Shown in pieces: positions 25,559 through 33,763 of a stretch of 64,000 bases of DNA. The position numbers and the translations under genes were made by a program. The notes beneath the pieces are model-generated. The model saw only the letters and a list, made by a program, of their open reading frames with translations, made no database searches and was not told the DNA's origin. The first letter of the stretch is position 1. Each line of letters begins with the position of its first letter. This DNA is from Pirellulaceae bacterium (GTDB taxonomy: Bacteria > Planctomycetota > Planctomycetia > Pirellulales > Pirellulaceae): contig JANQLU010000023.1 in assembly GCA_028280445.1 (NCBI GenBank), positions 101,533 through 165,532 of the forward strand. Reading direction: 5' to 3'.

Positions 25559-28012
25559 TCATTGCCGTACCGCGCGCCAAATTTCCATCCCGTTTTTATT
25601 GCACAACCAGATTTTTGATCCGAAAACTCGGCAATAATCCACATCCTCTTTTCGCCAGATCTTTTTTCCTTCAGCGAGTGAGACAGCGATCGCTGACCTA
25701 TCATCGTGCAACAACACCCAGTTTTTGTCTCCGAATGACACGAGCGGATCTCCGACTCTTGTCCATATCGGTTTTTGTTTGCCAAGCTTCCAGCAACTCG
25801 TCTCATCTCGTGTCCTGACGATGAAGTGATTACGATCAGGCGCAACGTAAGCTCCTCTGATAAAGTCGTTGCGCATCAACTCCCGCATCTCTGGTTTCTC
25901 TTTTTTTAACGAAACCAGGTACACGATCCTTCTGCGGAAAGGAACCGGACGTCTCCTGTTCGGATCTTTGTCGTCTGCAACCAGCAATATATGCTGATCG
26001 TCAATCCAATTGGCTTCACGCGCATGCCCGAAAAAATTCAAATGATCGACTTTGGTGAATGATTCACCCGATCGAATAGAGACTCGACAATTCCAATCCG
26101 CCTCGCCCCTGTCATTGTTGTCGAAAGTTACGATGCGATTCGTTTTGGACGAATAAATGTAACTGTAGATGTCATGCGGAAAAGGCCCTGCGATTCGTTT
26201 GCCTGTTTCCGGTTGCCAGATAGTAAGGTGCTTGCCAGTCTTAGAAAAAAACCACTTTCCGTTCGACGAGAATTTCATTCCGTAAATGGTCCCGTCTTGT
26301 TTTATCTCCGACGTGATTGGAGCTCTTGTGGAGATATTCCAAAATCGCAAGTGATTCATTTGACTTCGCGCGACCAAGATCTTTCCGCTGGGGCTAATGG
26401 CGGGCCCCATGGTCGTGTCTTCGCGCAGTTCGTGCTGAATGTAGTCACCAGATTTCTTGTGAGTGCGAGTATCCCAGAACCGGATGCCTTTGCCCCAATT
26501 AACCGTGTACGCCAAATTGCTTTTGGGAACAAAACCGAAGGTCGTTGAGTCCGGCAACCGCGTGCGTTTGGGGTCTTTTGAATCTAACTTCCAGAGGTAG
26601 GCGCGAATACGAGGCCGCGTATTGACGCCCCCGGAACGGATGTGATTGCGAGATATGACCCCCCGTTGCTCAAGATCTACGGCAATACGAGCGCGCGTGA
26701 ATTCGTCTTGGTCTCGAGTCGACACACTTTCGAGCTTTTTGAAACTGATTGATTTCGTTTTTTCCTGATGCCTATCGTTCGTTGATAAATCGACCGGCGG
26801 TTCTGTGGCTTCCGAATCCAGGTTCACCGATTTGATTTGCGGTTCTGTCGCTTTTGCGATCCCTAGAACCGCGAACAAAACCATGCCAATCGACAAAAAC
26901 GATTTCATGGCCAACCCCATGCGTTTGGGATACGAAATGAATTCAATCCGTTCGCGTAAACGTTTGTTTTCTTGCAACATACCCACAAAACTGAGGTATA
27001 TACCAGGCCGCCGAAAAACAGTTTTCAGTTTCAACAGCGTTTTGCCATAAGCAACGCGTCGTTGGGGTTCCTCGCCGCGCAAAACATCGAAATCGCAAGC
27101 CAATTCTCGGTCCGCCTTGACTCGCAGAAATGCATACCAGAGCAGCGGATTGAACCAATGAAGTGCCAGTATCAGGCAAAGGAAGTTGTTGAGATAAACA
27201 TCTCCACGCCGAAGATGCATGAGTTCGTGATTCAGAACAAAATCGGCTTCTTCACGAGTAAGTTCGTCAAAGAAATCTGCGTTTAGAAGTAACACAGGAC
27301 GCCACAAACCGCAAACTGCAGGTGTTTTCGCGGCATGCGACAGCAACAATTGCGGACAATAGCGCAACCCAATTTTTTGGGCCAGCATTTCCACTTGCAA
27401 TCGTTGAGATTCATCCGGCGGGATTGCATGACGTCGAATTCGTCGCAGCGTCAGACGATACGACAACAAGACTGCGGTGGCTAGGCATACAAATCCAATC
27501 AACCAGATGCTAACGATTGTCGTCTGCCAAACCCGCGGTCGAAAACGCGTTGGTACCGTTGCAGTCGGTGCTTCTGCGCGGGACTGGGACTCGGATGCGA
27601 TCGGAGCGCCATTGCTCAGTTCCGCCATCTCACTGGGTGTCCCGTTCCGCGTCCCAGCACCCGTCTCGTTTTCAGCCGCACGGCCAACTGAACCAGAAGG
27701 AGTTGATTCCGACAATTTTTCCCGTAGTTCCGGACCGATCTTGACGTCAATGGAATCCGTTTTCTCTGGCGTGTGAAACCCGATGACGGTTAGCTCCTCG
27801 TTTGGTTGGAAATTCAAACGCGCCCATTGTGGTAATAATGGTTGCGCGGGTATCAGCAATGCGGCCAACACTGGCAGCCAAAGAGCATATTTCCACTTGG
27901 CAGACAAACGAGAACCGAGCAGTCTTTGGATGACTAGTATGACAAGCACCAGTACTGATGCTCGCAAGGTGGCTGCGACAACCCATTCAAAAATCGGGAA
28001 AAGTGTAGACAT
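25559..28012 (-). CDS. BlaR1/MecR1-like M56 metalloprotease fused to a beta-propeller-like domain
   Basis: 817 residues. Membrane helices at about 8-30, 40-60 and 162-188 surround a Ser/Ala-rich loop; the zinc protease motif is H262-E-L-M-H266 (NHELMHLRRGD), followed by ADRELACD with the third ligand Glu. A last helix near 375-395 (SFLSIGMVLFAVLGIA) leads to the sensor part. BlaR1 carries a penicillin-binding domain there. Here it is a repeat domain with WD40-like strands (GKGIRFWDTRT, MNHLRFWNIST, GKHLTIWQPET). It would detect a signal through this domain and cleave the BlaI-type repressor encoded 12 bases upstream. The penicillin-binding SxxK/KTG motifs are absent, so beta-lactam sensing is not implied. 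Confidence 0.85.
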   Translation of the reverse strand: MSTLFPIFEWVVAATLRASVLVLVILVIQRLLGSRLSAKWKYALWLPVLAALLIPAQPLLPQWARLNFQPNEELTVIGFHTPEKTDSIDVKIGPELREKLSESTPSGSVGRAAENETGAGTRNGTPSEMAELSNGAPIASESQSRAEAPTATVPTRFRPRVWQTTIVSIWLIGFVCLATAVLLSYRLTLRRIRRHAIPPDESQRLQVEMLAQKIGLRYCPQLLLSHAAKTPAVCGLWRPVLLLNADFFDELTREEADFVLNHELMHLRRGDVYLNNFLCLILALHWFNPLLWYAFLRVKADRELACDFDVLRGEEPQRRVAYGKTLLKLKTVFRRPGIYLSFVGMLQENKRLRERIEFISYPKRMGLAMKSFLSIGMVLFAVLGIAKATEPQIKSVNLDSEATEPPVDLSTNDRHQEKTKSISFKKLESVSTRDQDEFTRARIAVDLEQRGVISRNHIRSGGVNTRPRIRAYLWKLDSKDPKRTRLPDSTTFGFVPKSNLAYTVNWGKGIRFWDTRTHKKSGDYIQHELREDTTMGPAISPSGKILVARSQMNHLRFWNISTRAPITSEIKQDGTIYGMKFSSNGKWFFSKTGKHLTIWQPETGKRIAGPFPHDIYSYIYSSKTNRIVTFDNNDRGEADWNCRVSIRSGESFTKVDHLNFFGHAREANWIDDQHILLVADDKDPNRRRPVPFRRRIVYLVSLKKEKPEMRELMRNDFIRGAYVAPDRNHFIVRTRDETSCWKLGKQKPIWTRVGDPLVSFGDKNWVLLHDDRSAIAVSLAEGKKIWRKEDVDYCRVFGSKIWLCNKNGMEIWRAVRQ

Positions 28013-28024
28013 GGCAATTCAGAG

Positions 28025-28402
28025 TCATTTCTTGAGTGATTGGTCGAGAATACGTTTAAGTTCCTTGATTTCTTCAGCCGACAACTGGTTGTTTTGGGCG
28101 AAATGCGTGATGAGAGGTTTCGCTGCGCCCCCAAAAACGCGTTTCAAAAACGAGTCGCTTTCGGCTTTAACGATTGCATCCCTCGAAACCGCCGGCCGAA
28201 ACGTCTGGGTACCTGATTTGTTTTTGCCGACTCGCAACGCTTTCTTTTTAACCAGTCGAGTAAGAAGCGTACGTACCGTGTTTTCGGCCCAGTTCATCGA
28301 TTCCTTCAGAGCAGCAGTAACCTCCGACGCTGTCTGAGGTGAAGCGTCCCAAAGCACATTCATGACCATCCATTCGGATGTGGAGATGTTTTTATTTTTC
28401 AT
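28025..28402 (-). CDS. BlaI/MecI-family transcriptional repressor
   Basis: 125 residues, the normal size for BlaI. A winged-helix domain (about 1-80) with ISTSEWMVMNVLWD and NWAENTVRTLLTRLVKKKALRVGK is followed by a dimerisation tail (LSAEEIKELKRILDQ). BlaI repressors dimerise and bind TACAnnTGTA boxes until cleaved by their M56 partner. Two such boxes lie just upstream at 28413 and 28439, so it should repress its own operon. The partner protease is the next gene. The regulon beyond itself is unknown. Confidence 0.93.
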   Translation of the reverse strand: MKNKNISTSEWMVMNVLWDASPQTASEVTAALKESMNWAENTVRTLLTRLVKKKALRVGKNKSGTQTFRPAVSRDAIVKAESDSFLKRVFGGAAKPLITHFAQNNQLSAEEIKELKRILDQSLKK

Positions 28403-28412
28403 GGCGGCATAC

Positions 28413-28448
28413 TACACTTGTAGAGGACCGATGCCAACTACAAGTGTA
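28413..28448 (-). promoter_or_regulatory. Two BlaI-type operators upstream of the blaI-like gene
   Basis: TACACTTGTA at 28413-28422 and TACAAGTGTA at 28439-28448, each matching the BlaI/MecI consensus TACAnnTGTA exactly. Their centres are 26 bp apart, and the nearer lies 11 bases upstream of the start codon at 28402. Confidence 0.88.
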
Positions 28449-28573
28449 GTGAATCGTGAGTAAACTTACATAAATTTTCTGTCGCGACGATCAGTGCCGG
28501 AACTGTTTGGCCATCCAAACCCGATCACAATAGAATCGCGTGATCGCTTGTTATTGTTAGAAAAGTTGAAGCA

Positions 28574-28932
28574 CTGGGAGGGCGAGGCTCCTGCCGAGCC
28601 GTCGCAGCGCGCCAGTTTTGAGATACCGGGTGGCACCTAACTCATCGCACACCAAGGTCGGATCCCTCCGACCACGTTTTGGATTGGCCGGTGGGAACCG
28701 GCCCTACATCATCCTCAACCAGCGCGGATTGGGTGGCACTGGCCCAGCCAGTGATTGCGGCTTCCTTGGCATCAAACACAGAGATCAAATTCAAGTTATG
28801 ACGTTGTTGCGGGAGGTTTAGTACCCCACAGCACTGGCAGAGGCCAGTGGCACCCACGCGCGCAGATTGGGTGGTATTGCCCAACGCTGGGAACTCATCC
28901 CGATACGGCTCGGCAGGAGCCTCGCCCTCCCG
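28574..28932. repeat. Repeat block of three families
   Basis: GAGGCTCCTGCCGAGCC-type arms at 28574-28600 and, inverted, 28907-28932 enclose a GGCCGGTGGGAACCGGCCCTAC unit (28686-28707) and CACTGGC palindromes (28733-28754 and 28831-28855). They make up most of the gap 28449-28967; an open frame in this block has no protein-like features. Confidence 0.85.
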
Positions 28933-28967
28933 AACACCAATACGAACACCTATTCGCCAACAAAAAA

Positions 28968-30029
28968 TCAACGTCGAAACAACATCGGCGAACAACTCCG
29001 ACGACACGACCGGCGAATTTGCAACGGACGATACACAACGCGTCTGGGGCAACACGACCCCTGAATCACAGTTGAACAACAGGATGAACTGGCGCCAGAT
29101 CCTGAATCGGTGACACGCGTCAACCAATGCATGACATTGAGCGCGAGTTGATAGTTTTGTTCTGCGCCCGGCGCGTTCATGCCCATCGGTCGTCGGTTTC
29201 GACCCGCCCATTGCGCGGTAAACATCGCCGCCTCGCCAAACACGGCAACGCGCCCTTGGCCGTATGAAAACACGGCGCCTTGGCACCAACCTTCGATCGA
29301 AACCTTTTTCGCGTCCGGAGTGATTCCTGGCGCTCTCGTCGTTTCATGGGACCAGGAATTTTTTCCAAACAAAATCACCGGTGTGGCGCCCATCGGAGGA
29401 ACGAACGCCGATCCTCCAAAGGTTGCAATTTTTGTCACACGTTCGTCAGAATATCGACCATTGGTGATGACACTGGGCATCAAACCTGTTTGCGATTCAA
29501 ACGTATCCACCCTGCCCCGTTTTCGGTGCCCAGGTCGCGCGTAACCATTGCTAAACGTTACACCAAACGCACCGGCAAGTTCGCTGGCTGCGCCGGGAAA
29601 TGGCATGTGATCGGCGATCAATAATAGTGATCCTCCGGCCTCGACCCATCGTCGAACTGCGTCGACCTCGTCGGATGAAAAAGCCGAAGGTGTAGGCAGC
29701 GACCAATCGGTTTTGTTGCGTTGATTCAGTGCATTGACAATCACCAACGTGTCGATTGTTTGCAGCACGTCATTGTCAATTTTCTTTCCCAGTCCATCGA
29801 CGCGGTATCCATCCCTCCTCAACAAATCGGCAAACGGTCGATAGCGGCCGTTAGCAGTATGAAAATTGTGATGCATATCGTCGATGACGACACGCGGTCC
29901 CGTGTCGACCGTGAAAGCGGGTCGTTTGACAGCCGGACGATACTCAACGTTTGGCAGTTGCTGTGCAGCAACATCGACAGCACCCGCCACACTAACCAAC
30001 AACAAAATAGCCAACGATCGAATCCGCAC
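28968..30029 (-). CDS. Exported DUF4350-like (GATase-like) protein with an odd C-terminal tail
   Basis: 353 residues from GTG 30029, chosen because AAAGGAG lies six bases before it. A signal peptide covers about residues 1-22 (VAGAVDVAAQQ). The body resembles the DUF4350/class I amidotransferase-like fold: VVIDDMHHNFHTANGRYRPFADLLRRDGYRV, then DEVDAVRRWVEAGGSLLLIADHMP and GRVAVFGEAAMFTAQ. The conserved part ends at about NVMHWLTR (residue about 305); the final about 47 residues are Cys/Arg/Ser-rich (SSSCCSTV, GSCCPRRVV) and reach into the repeat block, suggesting a lost original stop or a frameshift. Function unknown; these proteins are thought to act outside the cytoplasm. Confidence 0.75.
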   Translation of the reverse strand: MRIRSLAILLLVSVAGAVDVAAQQLPNVEYRPAVKRPAFTVDTGPRVVIDDMHHNFHTANGRYRPFADLLRRDGYRVDGLGKKIDNDVLQTIDTLVIVNALNQRNKTDWSLPTPSAFSSDEVDAVRRWVEAGGSLLLIADHMPFPGAASELAGAFGVTFSNGYARPGHRKRGRVDTFESQTGLMPSVITNGRYSDERVTKIATFGGSAFVPPMGATPVILFGKNSWSHETTRAPGITPDAKKVSIEGWCQGAVFSYGQGRVAVFGEAAMFTAQWAGRNRRPMGMNAPGAEQNYQLALNVMHWLTRVTDSGSGASSSCCSTVIQGSCCPRRVVYRPLQIRRSCRRSCSPMLFRR

Positions 30030-30221
30030 GACAGGCTCCTTTTTGCATCACCAGTATTTACGATCCAAGATCGTCATTTTCAACTGAACAATTGATCTCG
30101 CGTCAGAACAGGAGTATGAATGCAACGCCCAGTAAAGTAAAGCAATGAGGTGGACGGGCCAGATTTTATATCGTCTAAAAACTCTCAGATGTTTTTTACG
30201 AACAGCCTGCTTTGGCGATGA

Positions 30222-30470
30222 CTAATTTCCGGTGAAATCACGCACAAACTGCTCCGTTTCTTTGGGCGAGATTCGTAACAGGAGCAACGCGCCTGAGGAT
30301 TTGACCAAAATATTTCGTATTTCTTTGTAACCTTTTGCCACGCTTACTTCTGAATAGGGTGGTCGGCCATTTCTTGTCGACAATTCTCGATTGTTTTCTT
30401 CAGAAGTGGGCAAATCCTTGAATTGGGCAAATCCTTGAATACAAGCGAAACGACTGAGCACCTCGACCAA
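30222..30470 (-). pseudogene. Possible 3' remnant of a small gene
   Basis: An 82-codon minus-strand frame whose last 40 residues (VAKGYKEIRNILVKSSGALLLLRISPKETEQFVRDF, split here as AKGYKEIRNILVKSS and LLLRISPKETEQFVRDF) look like the C-terminal strand-helix of PH-domain-like membrane proteins. Its 5' part overlaps the CPBP protease gene and crosses a 17-bp tandem duplication, so no convincing start exists. It may be a remnant or chance. Confidence 0.3.
30407..30440. repeat. Perfect 17-bp tandem duplication at the protease gene start
   Basis: TGGGCAAATCCTTGAAT occurs twice in direct succession, 30407-30423 and 30424-30440. Seventeen is not a multiple of three, so the event shifted every frame crossing it and supplied TTG codons close to the start of the plus-strand gene. 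Confidence 0.9.
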
Positions 30471-31247
30471 CGTCGACCGATATGGCCTGCCATTGTTGCG
30501 GTTGTGATTGCAATCGGGATTACGGCAATCATGGACGCCACCGGATTTGCCGCTTTCAGTGCATTGGCATTGTTACCACTAATCGTAATTTTTTGGCTCA
30601 CGCAGAGACTGTCGAGAAGAGATCTTGGATTGAGTTGGGGACAGCTCGATTGTTACACGCTGGTGGCGTTTCATCCGTTGTTCGTCATGGGCACGTTGGC
30701 CATCGCTGCATGGTTTGTCGGGCAAATCGATACTGGAGATACTAATTGGAAAAATGCCGGCCTGAACATCGGTTTGTCGATTATCATCGGTCCGTTGATG
30801 GCAATGCTCACCGAAGAAGGATTTTTTCGTGGTGTCGTGTGGGGTTTGTTGAAACGCGCAGGTCAAAGCGATTTTAAAGTTTTGATGTGGACGACCATTG
30901 CGTTTACACTTTGGCACGTTTCCGTTGTTGCTTTTGAAACAGAATTCAGCGTACCGACGGAACAGATCCCGATTTACATGGCCAATGTCGCTTTGCTCGG
31001 CGGCATCTGGGGTGTCATGAGACTGTATTCAGGATCCGTCATCGTACCCGCGATGGCGCATGCCATTTGGAACGGACTGGCATATTCGTTGTTTGGGTTT
31101 GGCGAAAAAACGGGCGCCCTTGGAATCGAGCAAACGCATCGGTATGGTCCGGAAGTAGGTTTCGTTGGGGTTGCGTTGAACCTGGTTTTCTTGGTCGGAG
31201 TTATTTACGTTTTTCAACGAATTCGACGCGCCAACCAGCAAGATTGA
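30423..31247 (+). CDS. CPBP-family intramembrane metalloprotease (CAAX-like)
   Basis: 274 residues if TTG 30423 is used; TTG 30435 is an alternative, since no ATG occurs before the first membrane helix. About seven hydrophobic segments begin at residue 20 (WPAIVAVVIAIGITAI). The catalytic block is MLTEEGFFRGVVW, the EExxxR motif of type II CAAX/CPBP proteases, followed by FTLWHVSV and HAIWNGL, which give the His/Asn ligands. In bacteria these membrane proteases process peptides or act in immunity to bacteriocins. No target peptide is evident nearby. Its start overlaps a tandem duplication. Confidence 0.82.
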   Translation: MGKSLNTSETTEHLDQRRPIWPAIVAVVIAIGITAIMDATGFAAFSALALLPLIVIFWLTQRLSRRDLGLSWGQLDCYTLVAFHPLFVMGTLAIAAWFVGQIDTGDTNWKNAGLNIGLSIIIGPLMAMLTEEGFFRGVVWGLLKRAGQSDFKVLMWTTIAFTLWHVSVVAFETEFSVPTEQIPIYMANVALLGGIWGVMRLYSGSVIVPAMAHAIWNGLAYSLFGFGEKTGALGIEQTHRYGPEVGFVGVALNLVFLVGVIYVFQRIRRANQQD

Positions 31248-31256
31248 TTTTTGGAG

Positions 31257-31304
31257 TAAGGCCGGTTCCCACTGGCCGCTTTTTTTGGCCGGCGGGAATC
31301 GGCC
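31257..31304. repeat. Inverted GGCCGGTTCCCACTGGCC-type repeat
   Basis: Left unit about 31257-31281 and right unit 31286-31304 face each other right after the protease gene; with the T-run between them they may also act as a terminator for both converging genes. Confidence 0.75.
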
Positions 31305-31324
31305 AAGTCACAAATCCTTGCTAT

Positions 31325-31819
31325 CTAACGCCGTTTTTTGTTCGAGGGTTTTCGTGAAAAAAAGATCGTCGCTGTCCCGTTGTTTGGCACAGCTTTGATA
31401 ACGTTTTTGGTAATGAAAACGATTTGAAAAACCATGTCCTCATGGTCATCTCCCAAGTTGTCTGGGTCCAGTGTCAATTTGCCGCCGGATTGCGCGCGAT
31501 CGTCACCCGTTTTCTTTGCTCGAACGAATTTCCATTTTCCAGTGATTTTGAACTGTTTACCAAGTTGCTGAACAAATTTGTCATCTGTTTTGAGTTCCAA
31601 CGACATTCCCTTCATCCGCGCCAGTATTCGCTGATCGATCGGACGTTTTTTTGATTTAGCAAATTCCGCGGTGCGTTTGGCGTCGAGCGTCCAAGCTCCT
31701 CGGATGTCGGCCGATTTGGCTGTTTTGCCTTTGTCCTGTGCCACGACGAAGCTGGGTAACAACAGAACCAATACGGTTACGACCGGTCGTACAAATTCTT
31801 GAATTCGATTCATGTTCAT
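31325..31819 (-). CDS. Small exported protein, unknown function
   Basis: 164 residues from ATG 31819 (TTG-type starts lie earlier, and ATG 31813 is an alternative). A signal peptide ends near VVAQ (residue about 28). The mature part starts with DIRGAWTLDAKRTAEFAKS, the G-x-W opening seen in many planctomycete exported small proteins that may form a lipocalin-like barrel, and ends with a very basic tail (RKPSNKKRR). No catalytic motif is recognised. Its opening resembles that of the lipoprotein at 24819 (LIGKWHTAAES), hinting at a common domain. Confidence 0.7.
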   Translation of the reverse strand: MNMNRIQEFVRPVVTVLVLLLPSFVVAQDKGKTAKSADIRGAWTLDAKRTAEFAKSKKRPIDQRILARMKGMSLELKTDDKFVQQLGKQFKITGKWKFVRAKKTGDDRAQSGGKLTLDPDNLGDDHEDMVFQIVFITKNVIKAVPNNGTATIFFSRKPSNKKRR

Positions 31820-31942
31820 CGTCAATTCCCTATTCAACTTGTTATTCTGTTTTATTTATTCCATAATACAGAAGAAATAAACAATCGCAATCGAATTTCT
31901 GGAAATCTTGTAAACCGTTTCACCGAATCGTGAGGTTTTCTA

Positions 31943-32497
31943 TCAAGTGGCGAGTTGATTTTTTTGTGAACGTCCGTTGATAAATCGATCCGTGAAACAA
32001 CTCACGAGAATGATCAACGAAGCAAAAACCATCAGCCAAGGTATCTCATTGAATTCGCCGCGAAAAACAATCGCGATCAAATACAGCAAGCTGGAAAATG
32101 TGAAACATATTGCCAATGGAAAACGGAAAAACAGTCGACAACCGAGCCAACCAAACAGGAATGCAGCGGCCATCAAACCGAACAGCTCTGCCAAATATCC
32201 TGCGACATTGGCATTTTTGACTGGAGGTACAACGGCAACGAGAACGAACAGCACCGCCAATTTCAAACAGTTCTGCAACGGCGTTTGCCCGGTATTTACG
32301 CGCGACAATGGCCACACAGAAACAAACAACTGCTTCCAATACCACCGTCGCGCGTGGATAATGCCGCGCTGCCGCACCAGAGTTTGGAATTGTTCGTGCA
32401 GGTCACCCAAAAACGCTTCTCTCAACTCCAAGGGAGTCGAAAAACGCAGGAGCAAGAATGCGACAAGCGGCGGGCGCTCGTTAAAGTGGTTGGTCAT
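31943..32497 (-). CDS. PadR-associated membrane protein (permease-prefix type)
   Basis: 184 residues. The first about 60 residues (LLLRFSTPLELREAFLGDLHEQF, then RRWYWKQLF) match the permease-prefix domain that precedes many transporters controlled by PadR regulators. Instead of a full permease, only about four membrane helices follow (about 75-95, 100-125, 130-150 and 155-172), so this is a short form. Its ATG overlaps the PadR stop (ATGA), indicating translational coupling. It is likely controlled by that regulator. Its transport activity, if any, is unknown. Confidence 0.8.
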   Translation of the reverse strand: MTNHFNERPPLVAFLLLRFSTPLELREAFLGDLHEQFQTLVRQRGIIHARRWYWKQLFVSVWPLSRVNTGQTPLQNCLKLAVLFVLVAVVPPVKNANVAGYLAELFGLMAAAFLFGWLGCRLFFRFPLAICFTFSSLLYLIAIVFRGEFNEIPWLMVFASLIILVSCFTDRFINGRSQKNQLAT

Positions 32498-32829
32498 TCA
32501 GTCATTCCCCATTGCGACACGTAGGGTGCGATCATTGGCATCAACGATCGCAGTGTTTCACGAAATTCTTTTTTACCTTTGGCGGTCACGTCATAAAAAC
32601 ATTTACGTCGCCCACCGCGCAATTTCGTCGCCTGCCCCATGCGAGTTTTAACGAAGCCTTTTTCGGTCAACCGAGTCAGCACCAGGTAAATGGATGCCGT
32701 CGACATTTTGCGTTGCGTCTTGGTTTCGATTTCCGACTGGATGGAAACGCCATAAGCGTTGTCAGCGAGATTCATGATCGCCGCCAGTACCAATATTTCC
32801 TGTTGCCCGACAAGCCCACCTTTTTTCAT
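32494..32829 (-). CDS. PadR-family transcriptional regulator
   Basis: 111 residues from ATG 32829; the longer open frame to 33012 overlaps the divergent sigma gene's start. Winged-helix signature: GQQEILVLAAIMNLADNAYGVSIQ, then STASIYLVLTRLTEKGFVKTR and RRKCFYDVTAKGKKEF, the form of PadR linked to permease-prefix proteins. A symmetric ATATnCTnnAGnATAT site at 32867-32882 is placed to serve as its operator. It is translationally coupled to the membrane protein downstream. Confidence 0.92.
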   Translation of the reverse strand: MKKGGLVGQQEILVLAAIMNLADNAYGVSIQSEIETKTQRKMSTASIYLVLTRLTEKGFVKTRMGQATKLRGGRRKCFYDVTAKGKKEFRETLRSLMPMIAPYVSQWGMTE

Positions 32830-32866
32830 CGTTGTTTCTCGTTCCGCTTGATTCCAATCTCTGTCA

Positions 32867-32882
32867 ATATACTCCAGAATAT
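32867..32882 (-). promoter_or_regulatory. Candidate PadR operator
   Basis: ATATACTCCAGAATAT, symmetric as ATATnCTnnAGnATAT (12 of 16 positions), 37 bases upstream of the padR start codon. Assignment rests on symmetry and position. Confidence 0.55.
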
Positions 32883-32997
32883 AGAATAAATAAACAAATC
32901 GATTCGCCCAGAAATTTCCAACAAACTTGTTCCGATCTGCGCCATTTCCTCCGATAATAATCTCTGACAATTTGATCCGCGTCTCCACGATCGACGA

Positions 32998-33606
32998 ATG
33001 ACTATGGACCAAGCTCGCCTTTCATCCATTGAAAACCTGCTGGCGAAAATCAATGCGGGAGATGTTTCTGCACGGAAAGAGTTGTTTGAATTGGTCGACC
33101 AGCGGCTGAGGAAGTTGACACGAAAAATGTTGCAGACGTTTGCCGTGGTTCGACGCTGGGAAGAAACGGACGATGTCTGGCAAAACGCGTCCATGCGGAT
33201 CTGGAACAGTTTTGACAAAATGGAGTTCCAATCGGAGCGTCATTTTCTAAATTCGAGTTCCCAACAGATTCGCCGAGAACTATTGACGCTGGCCGAATTT
33301 TACCGGCGGCCCAGCAACGCAGCTTCGCGGCATCAAACACCGCGGCAGTCGATTCACGAATCAAATTCAGCTCCGCTCGATTGGGAAAATCCTACCGACA
33401 ATCTGGATGTCATTCATTCCTGGACGCAGCTTCACGAGCAAGTTGAACAGCTGCCCGCAGAGTTACGGGAAGTGTTCGATTTGCACTGGTATCAAGGATT
33501 GACTCATGCCGCGATTGCCAAACTGTTGAACGTCTCGACACGGACGATTAAACGCCGTTGGCAAGCGGCCCGCCTCGAATTGTCCGACACCGTCGATTTT
33601 TCATGA
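32998..33606 (+). CDS. ECF sigma-70 family factor
   Basis: 202 residues. Region 2 spans about 25-90 (KLTRKMLQTFAVVRRWEETDDVWQNASMRIWNSF) and region 4 spans about 145-195 (LPAELREVFDLHWYQGLTHAAIAKLLNVSTRTIKRRWQAAR), joined by a long polar linker (RHQTPRQSIHESNSAP). This form is common in planctomycetes, where such factors often sit beside Ser/Thr kinases that may replace anti-sigma factors; here the large kinase at 33764 is the convergent neighbour. No anti-sigma gene is adjacent. Confidence 0.9.
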   Translation: MTMDQARLSSIENLLAKINAGDVSARKELFELVDQRLRKLTRKMLQTFAVVRRWEETDDVWQNASMRIWNSFDKMEFQSERHFLNSSSQQIRRELLTLAEFYRRPSNAASRHQTPRQSIHESNSAPLDWENPTDNLDVIHSWTQLHEQVEQLPAELREVFDLHWYQGLTHAAIAKLLNVSTRTIKRRWQAARLELSDTVDFS

Positions 33607-33614
33607 AGGTTTTT

Positions 33615-33724
33615 CGGGAGGGCGAGGCTCGCGGCCGAGCCTGATCCTGTGAGCGGCAAGGCGCTAGCCGGTCACTGGTGGCTTTGTGCCCGTGCCACGG
33701 CTCGGCAGGAGCCTCGCCCTCCCG
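33615..33724. repeat. Inverted GAGGCTC...GAGCC-type arms around a GGCGCTAGCC unit
   Basis: Arms about 33615-33641 and 33699-33724 enclose a TGAGCGGCAAGGCGCTAGCC unit (about 33650-33670), with a further partial CCCTCCCGAAA copy at 33727-33745. It separates the convergent sigma and kinase genes. Confidence 0.85.
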
Positions 33725-33763
33725 AAAACAAGCCCTCCCGAAACCCCACGCTCTCGAAAACAC

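Noticed and set aside
25559..28012. Beta-lactam sensor BlaR1
   Set aside because: The penicillin-binding motifs SxxK, SxN and KTG are absent from the C-terminal domain.
28642..29289. Minus-strand 215-codon frame
   Set aside because: It spans three repeat families and overlaps the DUF4350-like gene; composition is not protein-like.
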